Made by a program: the position numbers and the translations under genes
Part shown: positions 45,962 through 54,461 of the stretch, piece after piece
How the letters are laid out: the number at the start of each line of letters is the position of its first letter
How positions within the stretch are numbered: position 1 is the stretch's first letter
Origin: an uncultured Alphaproteobacteria bacterium
Lineage (GTDB): Bacteria; Pseudomonadota; Alphaproteobacteria; HIMB59
Direction of reading: 5' to 3'
DNA length: 64,000 bases
Assembly (NCBI GenBank): GCA_902526965.1
Contig: CABZMT010000003.1
Location: 56,709-120,708 of the forward strand
The notes under the pieces: generated by a model
Databases searched by the model: none
Seen by the model: the letters and a program-made list of their open reading frames with translations, nothing else
What the model was told of the DNA's origin: nothing

Positions 45962-46865
45962 TTAATATATAATTTACTTTATCAATCACCTGATTATAAG
46001 ACACATCATTCATTAAACAATTATTTAAAGTATAGTTTTGAGTTTTACTCACAAGACTTTCAAAGGTTTCTGTTGACCTAACTAAGTGACAATGATCAAA
46101 GATTTTTGGGAAATAGATATTGTCATTAGTTGGACCGAAAAGTCCTAAAGTTGGAGTTTTGCTTAAAGCGGCCATATGCATCATGGAAGAATCATTGCCA
46201 ATAAACAGTCTAGATTTTTGTAATAAACCATAATCATTGAGAATATGTTGCTTACCACATCTATTAATTACATTATTACCTAGTGCTGACTCAAAATGAT
46301 GAAATTTCGAACTCTCCTCTTCTGATCCTAAAATAAATATTTTATCTATTCCTGTATCTATTAAATATTTAGCAATGTTAACATATTGTTCCGTAGGCCA
46401 CTCTTTAGGAGCCCAATTTGTAAAAGGGGCTAAACATGCGTAATTTGAATTTGGGAAAATATTTCGTACTCGATCAGTTAATATTTTAAAGTCTTTTTTT
46501 AGATCCGTATCAAATTTATGATGAATCTGTTCATATATATTTTTAGATTTTTTCATACTAAATATATTTCTTTTTTTTACCCTTAAAAAATAACCAATAA
46601 GAGAAGATCTAAAATCTACAATTTCATCATATCTGAATGCAGATAGCTCTTTATACAGTTTAAACCAGTGTAAATTATATTTTTTCTTGGTTAATATTAC
46701 CCTTTTAGAAATCATAGTATAATCATCATAGATTGGCATTGGCAAAGAACCAGAAACCAATGTTACCTCAATATTTTTCTTATTTTTTCGTATATATTTA
46801 TTTAGGACTTGGAGGTTTATTAGTGAGTCACCTATTCTATTTGAAGAAATAAATAATAAATGCAT
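45945..46865 (-). CDS. Glycosyltransferase family 9 (heptosyltransferase-like)
   Basis: I use the internal ATG at 46865, giving 306 residues (MHLLFISSNRIGDSLINL), because the track start at 46907 would overlap the divergent ygfZ gene and adds 14 unlikely residues. The N-terminal GDSLINLQVLNKY and the C-terminal LFIGNDSSMMHMAALSKTPTLGLFGPTND match GT9 enzymes, which add heptose to the inner core of lipopolysaccharide. The acceptor is not known. No other sugar-transfer gene lies nearby. Confidence 0.85.
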   Translation of the reverse strand: MHLLFISSNRIGDSLINLQVLNKYIRKNKKNIEVTLVSGSLPMPIYDDYTMISKRVILTKKKYNLHWFKLYKELSAFRYDEIVDFRSSLIGYFLRVKKRNIFSMKKSKNIYEQIHHKFDTDLKKDFKILTDRVRNIFPNSNYACLAPFTNWAPKEWPTEQYVNIAKYLIDTGIDKIFILGSEEESSKFHHFESALGNNVINRCGKQHILNDYGLLQKSRLFIGNDSSMMHMAALSKTPTLGLFGPTNDNIYFPKIFDHCHLVRSTETFESLVSKTQNYTLNNCLMNDVSYNQVIDKVNYILNAQNF

Positions 46866-46891
46866 ATATATACATATAGATAATATATTAC

Positions 46892-47473
46892 ATGCAAATT
46901 GAAACACTTAATCCAATAAAAATTAAAGTATCTGGATCAGAAAGATTTGATTTTTTACAAAATATTATTACAAACGACTTGAATAAATTAGAGGAAGAGT
47001 TGTTCAGTTATATACTTACACCTCAAGGAAAGATTCTATATGAAATAATAATTACTAATTCAAAGGAATCTTATGATTTACTTTGTACTAATGATCAAAA
47101 TGATTTAGCTACTTATTTAAAAAAATATGCATCATTATCTGATGTAGATCTTCATATTGAAAATATTGATGCTAGAGAATACAACGAAAAATATATCTTA
47201 AATCAACTATCATCTGGTAATATTGACGCGAACCTCCTTAAACATTCCTCTTTGCTTCCATCAGAAATCAATGATGAATTAGTGGATTATTCAAAGGGAT
47301 GCTTTGTAGGCCAAGAGGTAGTTTCAAGAATAAAGCATCGACAACTAAATAAAAAAAAAGTAACAGTCAAAGTATTTGAGGAAAAACCGCAAAATCTCCC
47401 TAATAATTCTGAAATATTATTTCAATTAAATAATTATTTTGTTTTAAGAGAGCCCGTGGTTCTAAAGAAATAA
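46892..47473 (+). CDS. ygfZ: YgfZ/CAF17-like folate-binding Fe-S repair protein, short
   Basis: The 193-residue protein carries the diagnostic KGCFVGQE at 135-142 (family: KGCYxGQE) followed by VVSRIKHR. YgfZ/CAF17/Iba57 proteins bind tetrahydrofolate and help build or repair certain Fe-S clusters. The usual length is about 270-330, so the N- and mid-domains and the C-terminal barrel are trimmed. No frameshift is visible, so it looks like natural shortening. It ends one base before the converging glycyl-tRNA synthetase gene. Confidence 0.86.
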   Translation: MQIETLNPIKIKVSGSERFDFLQNIITNDLNKLEEELFSYILTPQGKILYEIIITNSKESYDLLCTNDQNDLATYLKKYASLSDVDLHIENIDAREYNEKYILNQLSSGNIDANLLKHSSLLPSEINDELVDYSKGCFVGQEVVSRIKHRQLNKKKVTVKVFEEKPQNLPNNSEILFQLNNYFVLREPVVLKK

Positions 47474-47474
47474 A

Positions 47475-48824
47475 TTACTTAAAATATTTCAAGTAATAGT
47501 TTGCCACTTCAGATAAAGATACTTTTTCTTGTTTCATTGTATCCCTATCACGAATTGTGACTGTCTGATTTTCAAGAGTTTCAAAATCAATCGTAATACA
47601 TAAAGGCGTTCCTATTTCATCATGTCTACGATAATTTTTGCCAATATTTCCAGTATTTTCAACCATAACTCTTCCTAAACTAAGTAATTGAAGTTCTGAT
47701 TTAACATTATTAGCAATTTTAACCAAATCAGAGTTATTTCTTTTTAGTGGGATTACAGCTGCTTTTATTGGTGATAAATGATGTTTAAGCTTAAGCAAAG
47801 TTCTTTTATTAGCCTCCTCAATAGTATAGGCCTCATTCAAAACAGCCAAAACACCTCTCTCTACTCCTGCAGAAGGTTCAATAACAAAAGGTATAAACCA
47901 TTCTTTTTTTTCTAAATCTTGAATAGCTAATTTTGTTGTAGAGTTTTTATTTTCTTGAATGTTAGCTTTGATATTAAAATCTTCTTGATTTTTTGAGTGT
48001 GATCCTAAGTCAAAATCAGTTCTGTTAGCAATACCCTCAAGTTCCTCGAGACCATGTGGGAAGTCATACATAATATCGAATGTAGCTTTTGAGTAGTGAG
48101 ATAGATCTTTTTTCTCCACCTCAAGTAATTTTAACTTTTCTGATTTGACTCCTTGTTCAGCCCACCAAGTTAGACGCTTATCTACCCAATATTTATGCCA
48201 ATCTTCATCAGAGCCGGGTTTAACAAAATACTCAAGCTCCATTTGTTCAAACTCTCTAACCCTAAAAATGAAGTTTCTTGGTGTGATTTCATTTCTGAAT
48301 GCTTTTCCAATTTGAGCTATACCAAAAGGAGGTACTCTACTTGTTGAGTCAACAACATTTTTGAAGTTTACAAATATCTGTTGAGCAGTCTCAGGTCTTA
48401 AATATGCAAATGAACTACCATCATCAACTGGACCTATTGCAGTTTTAAACATTAAATTAAAAGGCCTAGGTTCAGTTAAGTCAGTTGATTTGCAATTAGG
48501 ACATTTACCATCTTCAAGTTGATCTGCTCTCCATCTTGATTTACATTTCTTACAATCAACCAAAGGATCTGAAAATGTATCCTCATGGCCAGAGTATTTC
48601 AAAACAGTAGGTGACGTTAAAATAGTGGAGTCCAGTCCTTCAACGTCGTCTCTTTCATAGACCATTGATTTCCACCATGCTGATTTTAAATTTAGTTTAA
48701 GCTCTACACCCATAGGCCCAAAGTCATATAGGCCTTTCATTCCTCCATAAATATCATTTGATGGGAAAATGAAGCCCCTTCTCTTACATAAAGATACTAG
48801 GTCTTCCATATTATCTGCAGTCAT
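47475..48824 (-). CDS. glyQS: Glycyl-tRNA synthetase, homodimeric alpha2 type
   Basis: The 449-residue class II enzyme is the single-chain alpha2 type, not the two-subunit GlyQ/GlyS enzyme. It shows [27 protein letters not shown] at the N-terminus, a zinc-ribbon insert (CKKC...CPNC), motif 2 [26 protein letters not shown] and [12 protein letters not shown] for motif 3. A C-terminal anticodon-binding domain covers about 345-449. It is closely followed by the S49 peptidase gene upstream on the same strand. Confidence 0.95.
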   Translation of the reverse strand: MTADNMEDLVSLCKRRGFIFPSNDIYGGMKGLYDFGPMGVELKLNLKSAWWKSMVYERDDVEGLDSTILTSPTVLKYSGHEDTFSDPLVDCKKCKSRWRADQLEDGKCPNCKSTDLTEPRPFNLMFKTAIGPVDDGSSFAYLRPETAQQIFVNFKNVVDSTSRVPPFGIAQIGKAFRNEITPRNFIFRVREFEQMELEYFVKPGSDEDWHKYWVDKRLTWWAEQGVKSEKLKLLEVEKKDLSHYSKATFDIMYDFPHGLEELEGIANRTDFDLGSHSKNQEDFNIKANIQENKNSTTKLAIQDLEKKEWFIPFVIEPSAGVERGVLAVLNEAYTIEEANKRTLLKLKHHLSPIKAAVIPLKRNNSDLVKIANNVKSELQLLSLGRVMVENTGNIGKNYRRHDEIGTPLCITIDFETLENQTVTIRDRDTMKQEKVSLSEVANYYLKYFK

Positions 48825-48827
48825 TTA

Positions 48828-49622
48828 TCAGATACCAAATTTGTTAAAAAGAAGTTCTTCTTTTAATTTAAATAATAAATCATCACTCTTAAAAGAATTA
48901 ATACCAAGTCCTAATTTTTGTTTTAAAGACTTTGGTTGTTTAATTTTCTTTATTTTTGTTTTTTCACCAAATTTACTTTTGAAAAAAGCTGACTCAGATG
49001 TAATTCCATCAATTAAACCTAAATCTTTTGCTTCATTAGCTAACCAAAAAGATCCAGAAAATATTATTTTTTTATTTTTATCATTAAGTTTCTTCTTTCT
49101 TCTTGAAGAAACCCAATCAATAAAGTTTTGATGTATTAATTTTTGAAGTTTAATTAATTTATCTTCATCTTTTTTATTAACTTTTTGAAATGGATCTAAA
49201 AAACTTTTATTCTCCCCTGCAGTAAATATTCTTCTCTCTACTCCTATTTTTTTTATTAAATCAGTAAATCCAAACCCACCAGAAATAACTCCTATTGAAC
49301 CAACAATTGAATTAACGTCTGCATAAATTTCATCGGCGGCACATGCAAGCCAATACCCTCCAGAAGCGGCAACATCTTCAACAAAACAGTAGCATTTAAC
49401 TTTTTTCTTAGCTGAAATTTCTCTTATTTTTTGAGCTATCAATGATGATTGTACAGGCGAACCTCCAGGTGAATTAATAACAATCGAAAGTGCATTAAAT
49501 TTCATTTTCATTAATTTTGAAAATAGACCGTTTAAATTATCCATATTCAGTGGGGCTCTACTTCCAGATGCAATCATTCCCTTTAGGTCAATTGAAACTA
49601 TTGTTTTTTGTGGACTAAACAT
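48828..49622 (-). CDS. S49-family serine peptidase (SppA/SohB-like), no obvious membrane anchor
   Basis: The 264-residue protein has the single-domain S49 pattern: VINSPGGSPVQSS, EDVAASGGYWLACAADEIYAD with nucleophile Ser87, and GSIGVISGGFG followed by a Lys-containing helix near 124. S49 enzymes degrade signal peptides in the membrane. No N-terminal membrane helix is visible, unlike SppA, so it may be cytoplasmic or peripheral. It overlaps the methyltransferase gene by one base and precedes the glycyl-tRNA synthetase gene by three. Confidence 0.9.
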   Translation of the reverse strand: MFSPQKTIVSIDLKGMIASGSRAPLNMDNLNGLFSKLMKMKFNALSIVINSPGGSPVQSSLIAQKIREISAKKKVKCYCFVEDVAASGGYWLACAADEIYADVNSIVGSIGVISGGFGFTDLIKKIGVERRIFTAGENKSFLDPFQKVNKKDEDKLIKLQKLIHQNFIDWVSSRRKKKLNDKNKKIIFSGSFWLANEAKDLGLIDGITSESAFFKSKFGEKTKIKKIKQPKSLKQKLGLGINSFKSDDLLFKLKEELLFNKFGI

Positions 49623-50329
49623 TATTTAAACCAATTTTCTATATCTTTAGAATAATTTGACAAATCATCGTGGATTATAATTGCATTTAATGTTTTCTCT
49701 ATAAAATAATTACTTTTGGTGATTTTTAAGAGAACATTTTTAGGTTTTGAGTCTTTAAAAGATAATAAAGGGGTTGTTGTCACTTCTAAATTAAAATTTT
49801 TGAACATATCTAACATAAAATCAGTATTTTCATATCTATTTATTATAAATGCGGTTCCATCTGTTTTTAAATATAAGATTATATTATTCAACCATTTTTC
49901 TAAATCTGACTCAGATATGTACTTTGATGTGTTTATCGAGGGGTCTTTTGACTGAATAACTTTATTTGCAAAATAAAAAGGTGGATTAGATAAAATTAAG
50001 TCAAAGTAGTTTTCATAATAAGGATCAAAGATACAATTGTCTTGTATCTTGAATTTTAAATTTTCTAAATTATTTTCTTTATGATTTAAAATTGCAACTT
50101 GATGGTGAATTTTATTTTTCTCAAAGCCAATGACTTCAGACTCAGGATTTCTATAGGCAACTAGTAGCGATATTGATCCACATCCTGATCCCATATCTAG
50201 TATTTTGTTATATTTTTTTTTGCAGTGGGCAGCTAAAATAATTGGCTCAATTCCACTCCTGTAACCTTTTTTTAATTGATAGTATACAATTTTACCATCT
50301 AGTAGATAATCCCTAGAGTATAAATTCAT
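49622..50329 (-). CDS. N6-adenine-type methyltransferase (TrmN6/YfiC-like)
   Basis: The 235-residue protein has motif I ILDMGSGCGSISLLVA and a catalytic NPPFY in LILSNPPFYFANK. An NPPF/Y motif marks N6-adenine or N5-glutamine methyltransferases; the start KIVYYQLKKGYRSGIEPIILA is like the TrmN6/YfiC group that methylates tRNA-Val adenine 37. tRNA target is not provable here. It diverges from the polyprenyl synthase gene with only five bases between the starts. Confidence 0.85.
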   Translation of the reverse strand: MNLYSRDYLLDGKIVYYQLKKGYRSGIEPIILAAHCKKKYNKILDMGSGCGSISLLVAYRNPESEVIGFEKNKIHHQVAILNHKENNLENLKFKIQDNCIFDPYYENYFDLILSNPPFYFANKVIQSKDPSINTSKYISESDLEKWLNNIILYLKTDGTAFIINRYENTDFMLDMFKNFNLEVTTTPLLSFKDSKPKNVLLKITKSNYFIEKTLNAIIIHDDLSNYSKDIENWFK

Positions 50330-50334
50330 AGCAG

Positions 50335-51333
50335 ATGAAAAAAAATAACTTTGAACAAACTATCAAATTAATTCATAAAGAAATTAATGTAAAGTTAGTT
50401 AAGACAAACAATGAACTTGATAAATTTTTATCAAGTAGTGTCACAATTATCCCAAAATTAGGAAATTATTTCTTTAAAAAAAGAGGTAAACAATTACGTC
50501 CAGTATTATGTTTATTATCAAGTAAAATGATAAATAAAAATTATTCAAAAATATCAAGTGATATTTATATGTCTACTGCGATTGAATTTATACATGGTGC
50601 AACCCTACTTCATGACGATGTAATAGATGAGGGTAAAATAAGACGTGGGCAAAAGAGTATTAATTCAATATGGAATAATAAGTTTAGTGTCTTATTTGGG
50701 GATTTTTTATTTTCAAAATCATTTCAATTAATGACGAAAGCTAAATCTTTGGATGCGATGGCTTCTCTTTCGCAAGTAAGTAGTAAAATTTCTGAGGGTG
50801 AGTTTATGCAACTCACACATGAAAATAATACTCAAATATCTGAAAAGGAGTATATTAAAATCATATCTCTAAAAACTGCTGAATTATTTGCTGCTGCAAT
50901 GAAGATACCCGCTATTTTATCTGGTAAAAATTCAAAAATAATTTCAAATTTAAATAAGTTAGGTTTGTATTTTGGAATTATCTTTCAAATCATGGATGAT
51001 TATCTTGATTATTTTGGTGAAAAGATAACTGGGAAGGAAAATGGTAAAGATTTTTATGAAGGAAAAATTACTTTGCCAATCATTTTACTTTTAAAAAAGA
51101 CTTCAATGAATGAAATTCGCTTTACAAAAAAAATTTTTAATAAAAGTAAAAGGTCTAAGAGTGAGTATATTGAACTAATGAAATTAATGGAAAAATATAA
51201 AATTAAAGATGATGTTAAAAAATTCTCTCACAAATATAATAGTCTATCATTGAAAATATTAACTTCTTTTAAAGGCTATCAAAAAGAGCTTTTTGTAGAT
51301 TTGTTAAGTAGTTCTATCAATAGAACCCATTAA
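50335..51333 (+). CDS. ispB: Long-chain polyprenyl diphosphate synthase (IspB-like)
   Basis: The 332-residue enzyme has both Asp-rich prenyltransferase motifs: DDVID at 94-98 in TLLHDDVIDEG and DDYLD in FQIMDDYLDYFG. The KKRGKQLRP block precedes the first. It makes the long isoprenoid chain of ubiquinone from IPP units supplied by the MEP pathway. Chain length (octa- or decaprenyl) cannot be set by eye. It diverges from the methyltransferase gene and converges on panB with a shared TTAA. Confidence 0.92.
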   Translation: MKKNNFEQTIKLIHKEINVKLVKTNNELDKFLSSSVTIIPKLGNYFFKKRGKQLRPVLCLLSSKMINKNYSKISSDIYMSTAIEFIHGATLLHDDVIDEGKIRRGQKSINSIWNNKFSVLFGDFLFSKSFQLMTKAKSLDAMASLSQVSSKISEGEFMQLTHENNTQISEKEYIKIISLKTAELFAAAMKIPAILSGKNSKIISNLNKLGLYFGIIFQIMDDYLDYFGEKITGKENGKDFYEGKITLPIILLLKKTSMNEIRFTKKIFNKSKRSKSEYIELMKLMEKYKIKDDVKKFSHKYNSLSLKILTSFKGYQKELFVDLLSSSINRTH

Positions 51334-52118
51334 TCATACCTAAACTTTTTATTTGGGAATTTGTTATTGTTCACTTCATTGGAATATTTATTTACAGCAA
51401 CTCTGATATTTTTAGATAAATCAGCATATTTTTTTACAAATTTAGGATGATTATCTCTAAAGATTCCTAACATATCTTCAGATACGAGTATTTGACCATC
51501 ACAATACTCAGATGCGCCAATTCCTATTGTGGGTATAGATAATGTCTTGGTGACCTCTTTTGCAATATTCGTTAGCATTCCCTCCAACAATATAGATACA
51601 GCTCCCGACTTTTCTAAACACAATGAGTCAGAAATTATATTATCTAAGTCCTTCTTGTCTTTTCCATAAATTTTAAATTTTTTAGAAGAGCTAAATTTCT
51701 GTGGCTGTAAACCTAAATGTGCCATTACTGGAACTTTTTTTTTAGTTAAATACTTTATAACATCTTTTAATTCAGTATTTCCCTCGATTTTTACACCATC
51801 ACAAGATGTCTTTTTCATAATGCTTAAAACCCTTTTAACTGTTGTGGACTCACTAAAATCTCTATTATATGGGAGATCAAAAAACACTAAGGATTTATCT
51901 GAACCTTTTTTTACAGCGGTTGCATGATTAACCATTATTTGATCATCTACGGATCTAGTAGTATCCATACCATAAAGAACATTACCCATAGAGTCGCCAA
52001 CCAGTACCACGTCAACTAAATCATCAATAATTTTTGTAAAATTGTAGCTATATGATGTTAAACAAATAATTTTTTTTTTGTTTTTTTTATTAAATACTGA
52101 TTTAATTGTTCTTTTCAT
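51330..52118 (-). CDS. panB: 3-methyl-2-oxobutanoate hydroxymethyltransferase
   Basis: The 262-residue enzyme makes ketopantoate for pantothenate and CoA. Family blocks are VVLVGDSMGNVLYGMDTT, the metal-binding Asp and Glu in FFDLPY and VKIEGN, and the catalytic IGIGASEYCDGQILVSEDMLG. Its ATG occupies 52118-52116 and shares CATG with the divergent apt start at 52117. A ten-base A tract follows within the first 20 codons. PanC is not in the window. Confidence 0.95.
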   Translation of the reverse strand: MKRTIKSVFNKKNKKKIICLTSYSYNFTKIIDDLVDVVLVGDSMGNVLYGMDTTRSVDDQIMVNHATAVKKGSDKSLVFFDLPYNRDFSESTTVKRVLSIMKKTSCDGVKIEGNTELKDVIKYLTKKKVPVMAHLGLQPQKFSSSKKFKIYGKDKKDLDNIISDSLCLEKSGAVSILLEGMLTNIAKEVTKTLSIPTIGIGASEYCDGQILVSEDMLGIFRDNHPKFVKKYADLSKNIRVAVNKYSNEVNNNKFPNKKFRYD

Positions 52119-52635
52119 GACAGGTAGTTTAAAAAGTATTCGAATTATAAAAGACTTTCCAAAAAAAGGTATCGCTTTTTATGATATCTCAACAATCTTA
52201 TCAAACCCTAAAGTATTTAATAATGTAGTGGACTTAATGTCCAAGGAGGTAGTTAAATTAAATGCAAGTACTGTAGTTGGAATAGACTCAAGAGGGTTTA
52301 TATTTGCCTCATCTGTAGCTTACAAATTAAAAAAAAAATTAGTCATGATAAGAAAGAAAGGGAAACTTCCAGGAAAAACATATGCTACAAGCTACAAACT
52401 TGAATATGGTTCTAATGAGTTAGAAATACAAAGCGATATGATAAAAAGTTCTGACAAAGTTGTAATTATTGATGATATTTTTGCTACAAGCGGAACTATC
52501 CAAGCTTCAATGAAATTAATTAATAAAACAAAAGCTAAAATCAAAGGTATCGTAGTTCTACTAGAATTAAGCTTTCTTAACGGAAGATCTAAAATTAAGC
52601 CAAAATTGATAAGTTTAAATAAAGTTAATACTTAG
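52117..52635 (+). CDS. apt: Adenine phosphoribosyltransferase
   Basis: The 172-residue enzyme (start moved from 52078 to the ATG at 52117) salvages adenine to AMP using PRPP. MTGSLKSIRIIKDFPKKGIAFYDISTIL aligns with the normal Apt start; the extra 13 upstream residues of the track ORF lie within panB and look random. The PRPP-binding loop VVIIDDIFATSGTIQAS is intact, and GIDSRGFIFAS is typical. It converges on the DUF6165 gene, overlapping by 11 bases. Confidence 0.94.
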   Translation: MTGSLKSIRIIKDFPKKGIAFYDISTILSNPKVFNNVVDLMSKEVVKLNASTVVGIDSRGFIFASSVAYKLKKKLVMIRKKGKLPGKTYATSYKLEYGSNELEIQSDMIKSSDKVVIIDDIFATSGTIQASMKLINKTKAKIKGIVVLLELSFLNGRSKIKPKLISLNKVNT

Positions 52636-53014
52636 AATACTCTTTTTCTTCGGTTATCTTTGAGTCAGATAAGAGATTAATCTCTTTTTTTATAGAAGCT
52701 CTAATATCATTTTTAAAGTGAACATCCCTTGAAATTTTAATAAAACTCTCACCAAAGTCTTTATTGGCTTCACACTCTCTTTTAATATTTTCTATGTCCC
52801 ATAGTTTTTCATTTATTTCCTGTAGTTTTTGAACATTTTTATTTAGAGCCTCTTTATTGTCTAAGATAATTTTATTACTTTGCTCTATTAAAACCTCTAA
52901 TTCTATTTTAATATTTTTCAATTTTTCAGGATCATTAATTTTTTTTAGTTTAATATTTAATATAGTAATTTTATCAAACAGTTCTCCAACAGAAATTTCA
53001 GCTAATATTTTCAA
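52625..53014 (-). CDS. DUF6165 family protein
   Basis: The 129-residue protein begins MKILAEISVGELFDKITILNIKLKKI and continues DPEKLKNIKIELE, NEKLWDIE and a terminal EEKEYSKY. That pattern is DUF6165, usually found in polysaccharide or LPS loci and rich in helices. Function is unknown. It is the last gene of the minus-strand run that begins at miaA and overlaps the cupin gene by four bases. Confidence 0.85.
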   Translation of the reverse strand: MKILAEISVGELFDKITILNIKLKKINDPEKLKNIKIELEVLIEQSNKIILDNKEALNKNVQKLQEINEKLWDIENIKRECEANKDFGESFIKISRDVHFKNDIRASIKKEINLLSDSKITEEKEYSKY

Positions 53015-53361
53015 TTTTTTCTTCCATAAATATCTGAATATCTTTTAATGTCTGTTTCTAAAAATTTACTTCCTGTTTGAACCTCAATTAAAACTAATTT
53101 TTTTTTGGAACTCTCATTTAATACTCTATGTTTTGATTTTTTTGGAATAAATATATTTTCATTTTCTGTCTTATAAAATGTGCGGTTATTGATAATAACA
53201 GTTGCTTTACCCTCGATAATAATCCAATGTTCTGATCTAAAATTGTGAGATTGGTAGGATAAAACACCCTCTGGTTTAACTATAATTTTCTTTATTAAAA
53301 AAACTTTTGATTTATTTAGGACAACGTATGATCCCCAAGGTTTTTTGATAGATTTTGTCAT
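53011..53361 (-). CDS. Cupin, mannose-6-phosphate isomerase type II-like
   Basis: I use the ATG at 53361, giving 116 residues (MTKSIKKPWGSYVVL). It overlaps the rodA stop as ATGA, whereas the longer track start reaches back into rodA. The sequence shows the PWGSY opening, SYQSHNFRSEHWIIIEGKATVIINN and IFIPKKSKHRVLN, matching the C-terminal cupin domain of GDP-mannose pyrophosphorylase/phosphomannose isomerase. It acts on sugar phosphates or nucleotide sugars by inference. It lies between rodA and DUF6165. Confidence 0.85.
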   Translation of the reverse strand: MTKSIKKPWGSYVVLNKSKVFLIKKIIVKPEGVLSYQSHNFRSEHWIIIEGKATVIINNRTFYKTENENIFIPKKSKHRVLNESSKKKLVLIEVQTGSKFLETDIKRYSDIYGRKN

Positions 53362-54461
53362 GAGAACATTCTCTTTTTTTCGTTTATAGACATAAAGTTT
53401 AACAATAGTGCACAAATAATTAGATTACTCAACAAAGAACTTCCTCCATAAGACATAAATGGTAAAGCTACTCCAACCACTGGCAAGATCCCTATTGTCA
53501 TGGATATATTTATTAGAAATTCAAAAAAAATTTTAAAGGATAAAACAAACAAAATTATTTTATTAAATGCTTGAGTCAGTTTGAATGTTTTTAAAACGGG
53601 TATTAAAAACATAATAAAAAATAATGAAATCAACAAAATTGATCCTGTGAAACCAAACTGTTCAGAAAAAATTGCGAAAACAAAATCTGTCTCTTTTTCG
53701 GGAAGAAAATCTAAGCTACTTTGTGAACCCTCAAGAAAACCATTTCCTTTTAAACCCCCTGAACCTATTGCAATCTTAGACTGAATAATATGATACCCCC
53801 TTCCAAGTGGATCCAAATCAGGGTTTAGAAAAATTTGTATTCTATTTTGTTGGTAGGGCTGTAAAAAAGTCCATAAAACTGGGCTTATCGATAAAATGAT
53901 ACCTATTGATATTAAGGGATAAACTAATTTTATTCCTGCATAAAAAATAACTACCAGGCCCAATGCTAAAATAATTACAGCAGTGCCTAAATCAGGTTGA
54001 ATAGCAACCAAAACAAAAAAAATTACCGATACAATGAGAGGTAATATTGATTTAAAAAGACCTATAGTTTTTTCTGCATTTAATTTATGAAAATATTTAG
54101 CCATAAATATAACTAAAGCTATCTTAGTAAATTCTGATACTTGTAAATTAAAACCAGCAATTCTTATCCATCTCGTAGCTCCCATTCCTGTATACCCGAA
54201 AATTAATGTAGTTATTAGCCCGACTAATACTAAAATTAAAAATATCTCTGCAAAATTAAAAATAAACTTTGGCTCCAACATTATAACTAGAAAAAACAAA
54301 GGCAGAAAAAATAAAAATCTTATTAACTGGTTTGATGCCCATGGATCAAGAGAACCTCCAGCAGCTGAATAAAGATTGATCTCTCCAATCCAAAAAATTA
54401 TTAAAAGAATAAAAATGTAAATCCAATTTAAGTTAAAAATACTTTTAAATTCTCTAAACAT
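53358..54461 (-). CDS. rodA: Rod-shape SEDS glycosyltransferase RodA
   Basis: I use the ATG at 54461, giving 367 residues, because it overlaps the mrdA stop by only eight bases. The polytopic protein shows ten membrane helices, RWIRIAGFNLQVSEFTKIALV, QPDLGTAVIILALGLV, GLKGNGFLEGSQSSLDFLPEKETDFVFA and a PFMSYGGSSLLSN end. These are the marks of the RodA/FtsW family, which polymerises peptidoglycan. The neighbouring PBP2 gene makes it RodA rather than FtsW. Confidence 0.95.
   Translation of the reverse strand: MFREFKSIFNLNWIYIFILLIIFWIGEINLYSAAGGSLDPWASNQLIRFLFFLPLFFLVIMLEPKFIFNFAEIFLILVLVGLITTLIFGYTGMGATRWIRIAGFNLQVSEFTKIALVIFMAKYFHKLNAEKTIGLFKSILPLIVSVIFFVLVAIQPDLGTAVIILALGLVVIFYAGIKLVYPLISIGIILSISPVLWTFLQPYQQNRIQIFLNPDLDPLGRGYHIIQSKIAIGSGGLKGNGFLEGSQSSLDFLPEKETDFVFAIFSEQFGFTGSILLISLFFIMFLIPVLKTFKLTQAFNKIILFVLSFKIFFEFLINISMTIGILPVVGVALPFMSYGGSSLLSNLIICALLLNFMSINEKKRMFS

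Noticed and set aside
46866-46907. Upstream start of the glycosyltransferase gene
   Set aside because: It would overlap the divergent ygfZ coding start and adds MFQFACNILSICIY, not typical of the family; the ATG at 46865 is preferred.
48769-49131. Plus-strand ORF of 120 codons across the glycyl-tRNA synthetase / S49 peptidase junction
   Set aside because: Antisense to two conserved genes; Phe/Ser/Leu-rich as other shadows.
53362-53415. Upstream start of the cupin gene
   Set aside because: It extends well into rodA, whereas the ATG at 53361 makes the usual ATGA junction and opens with the family PWGSY block.
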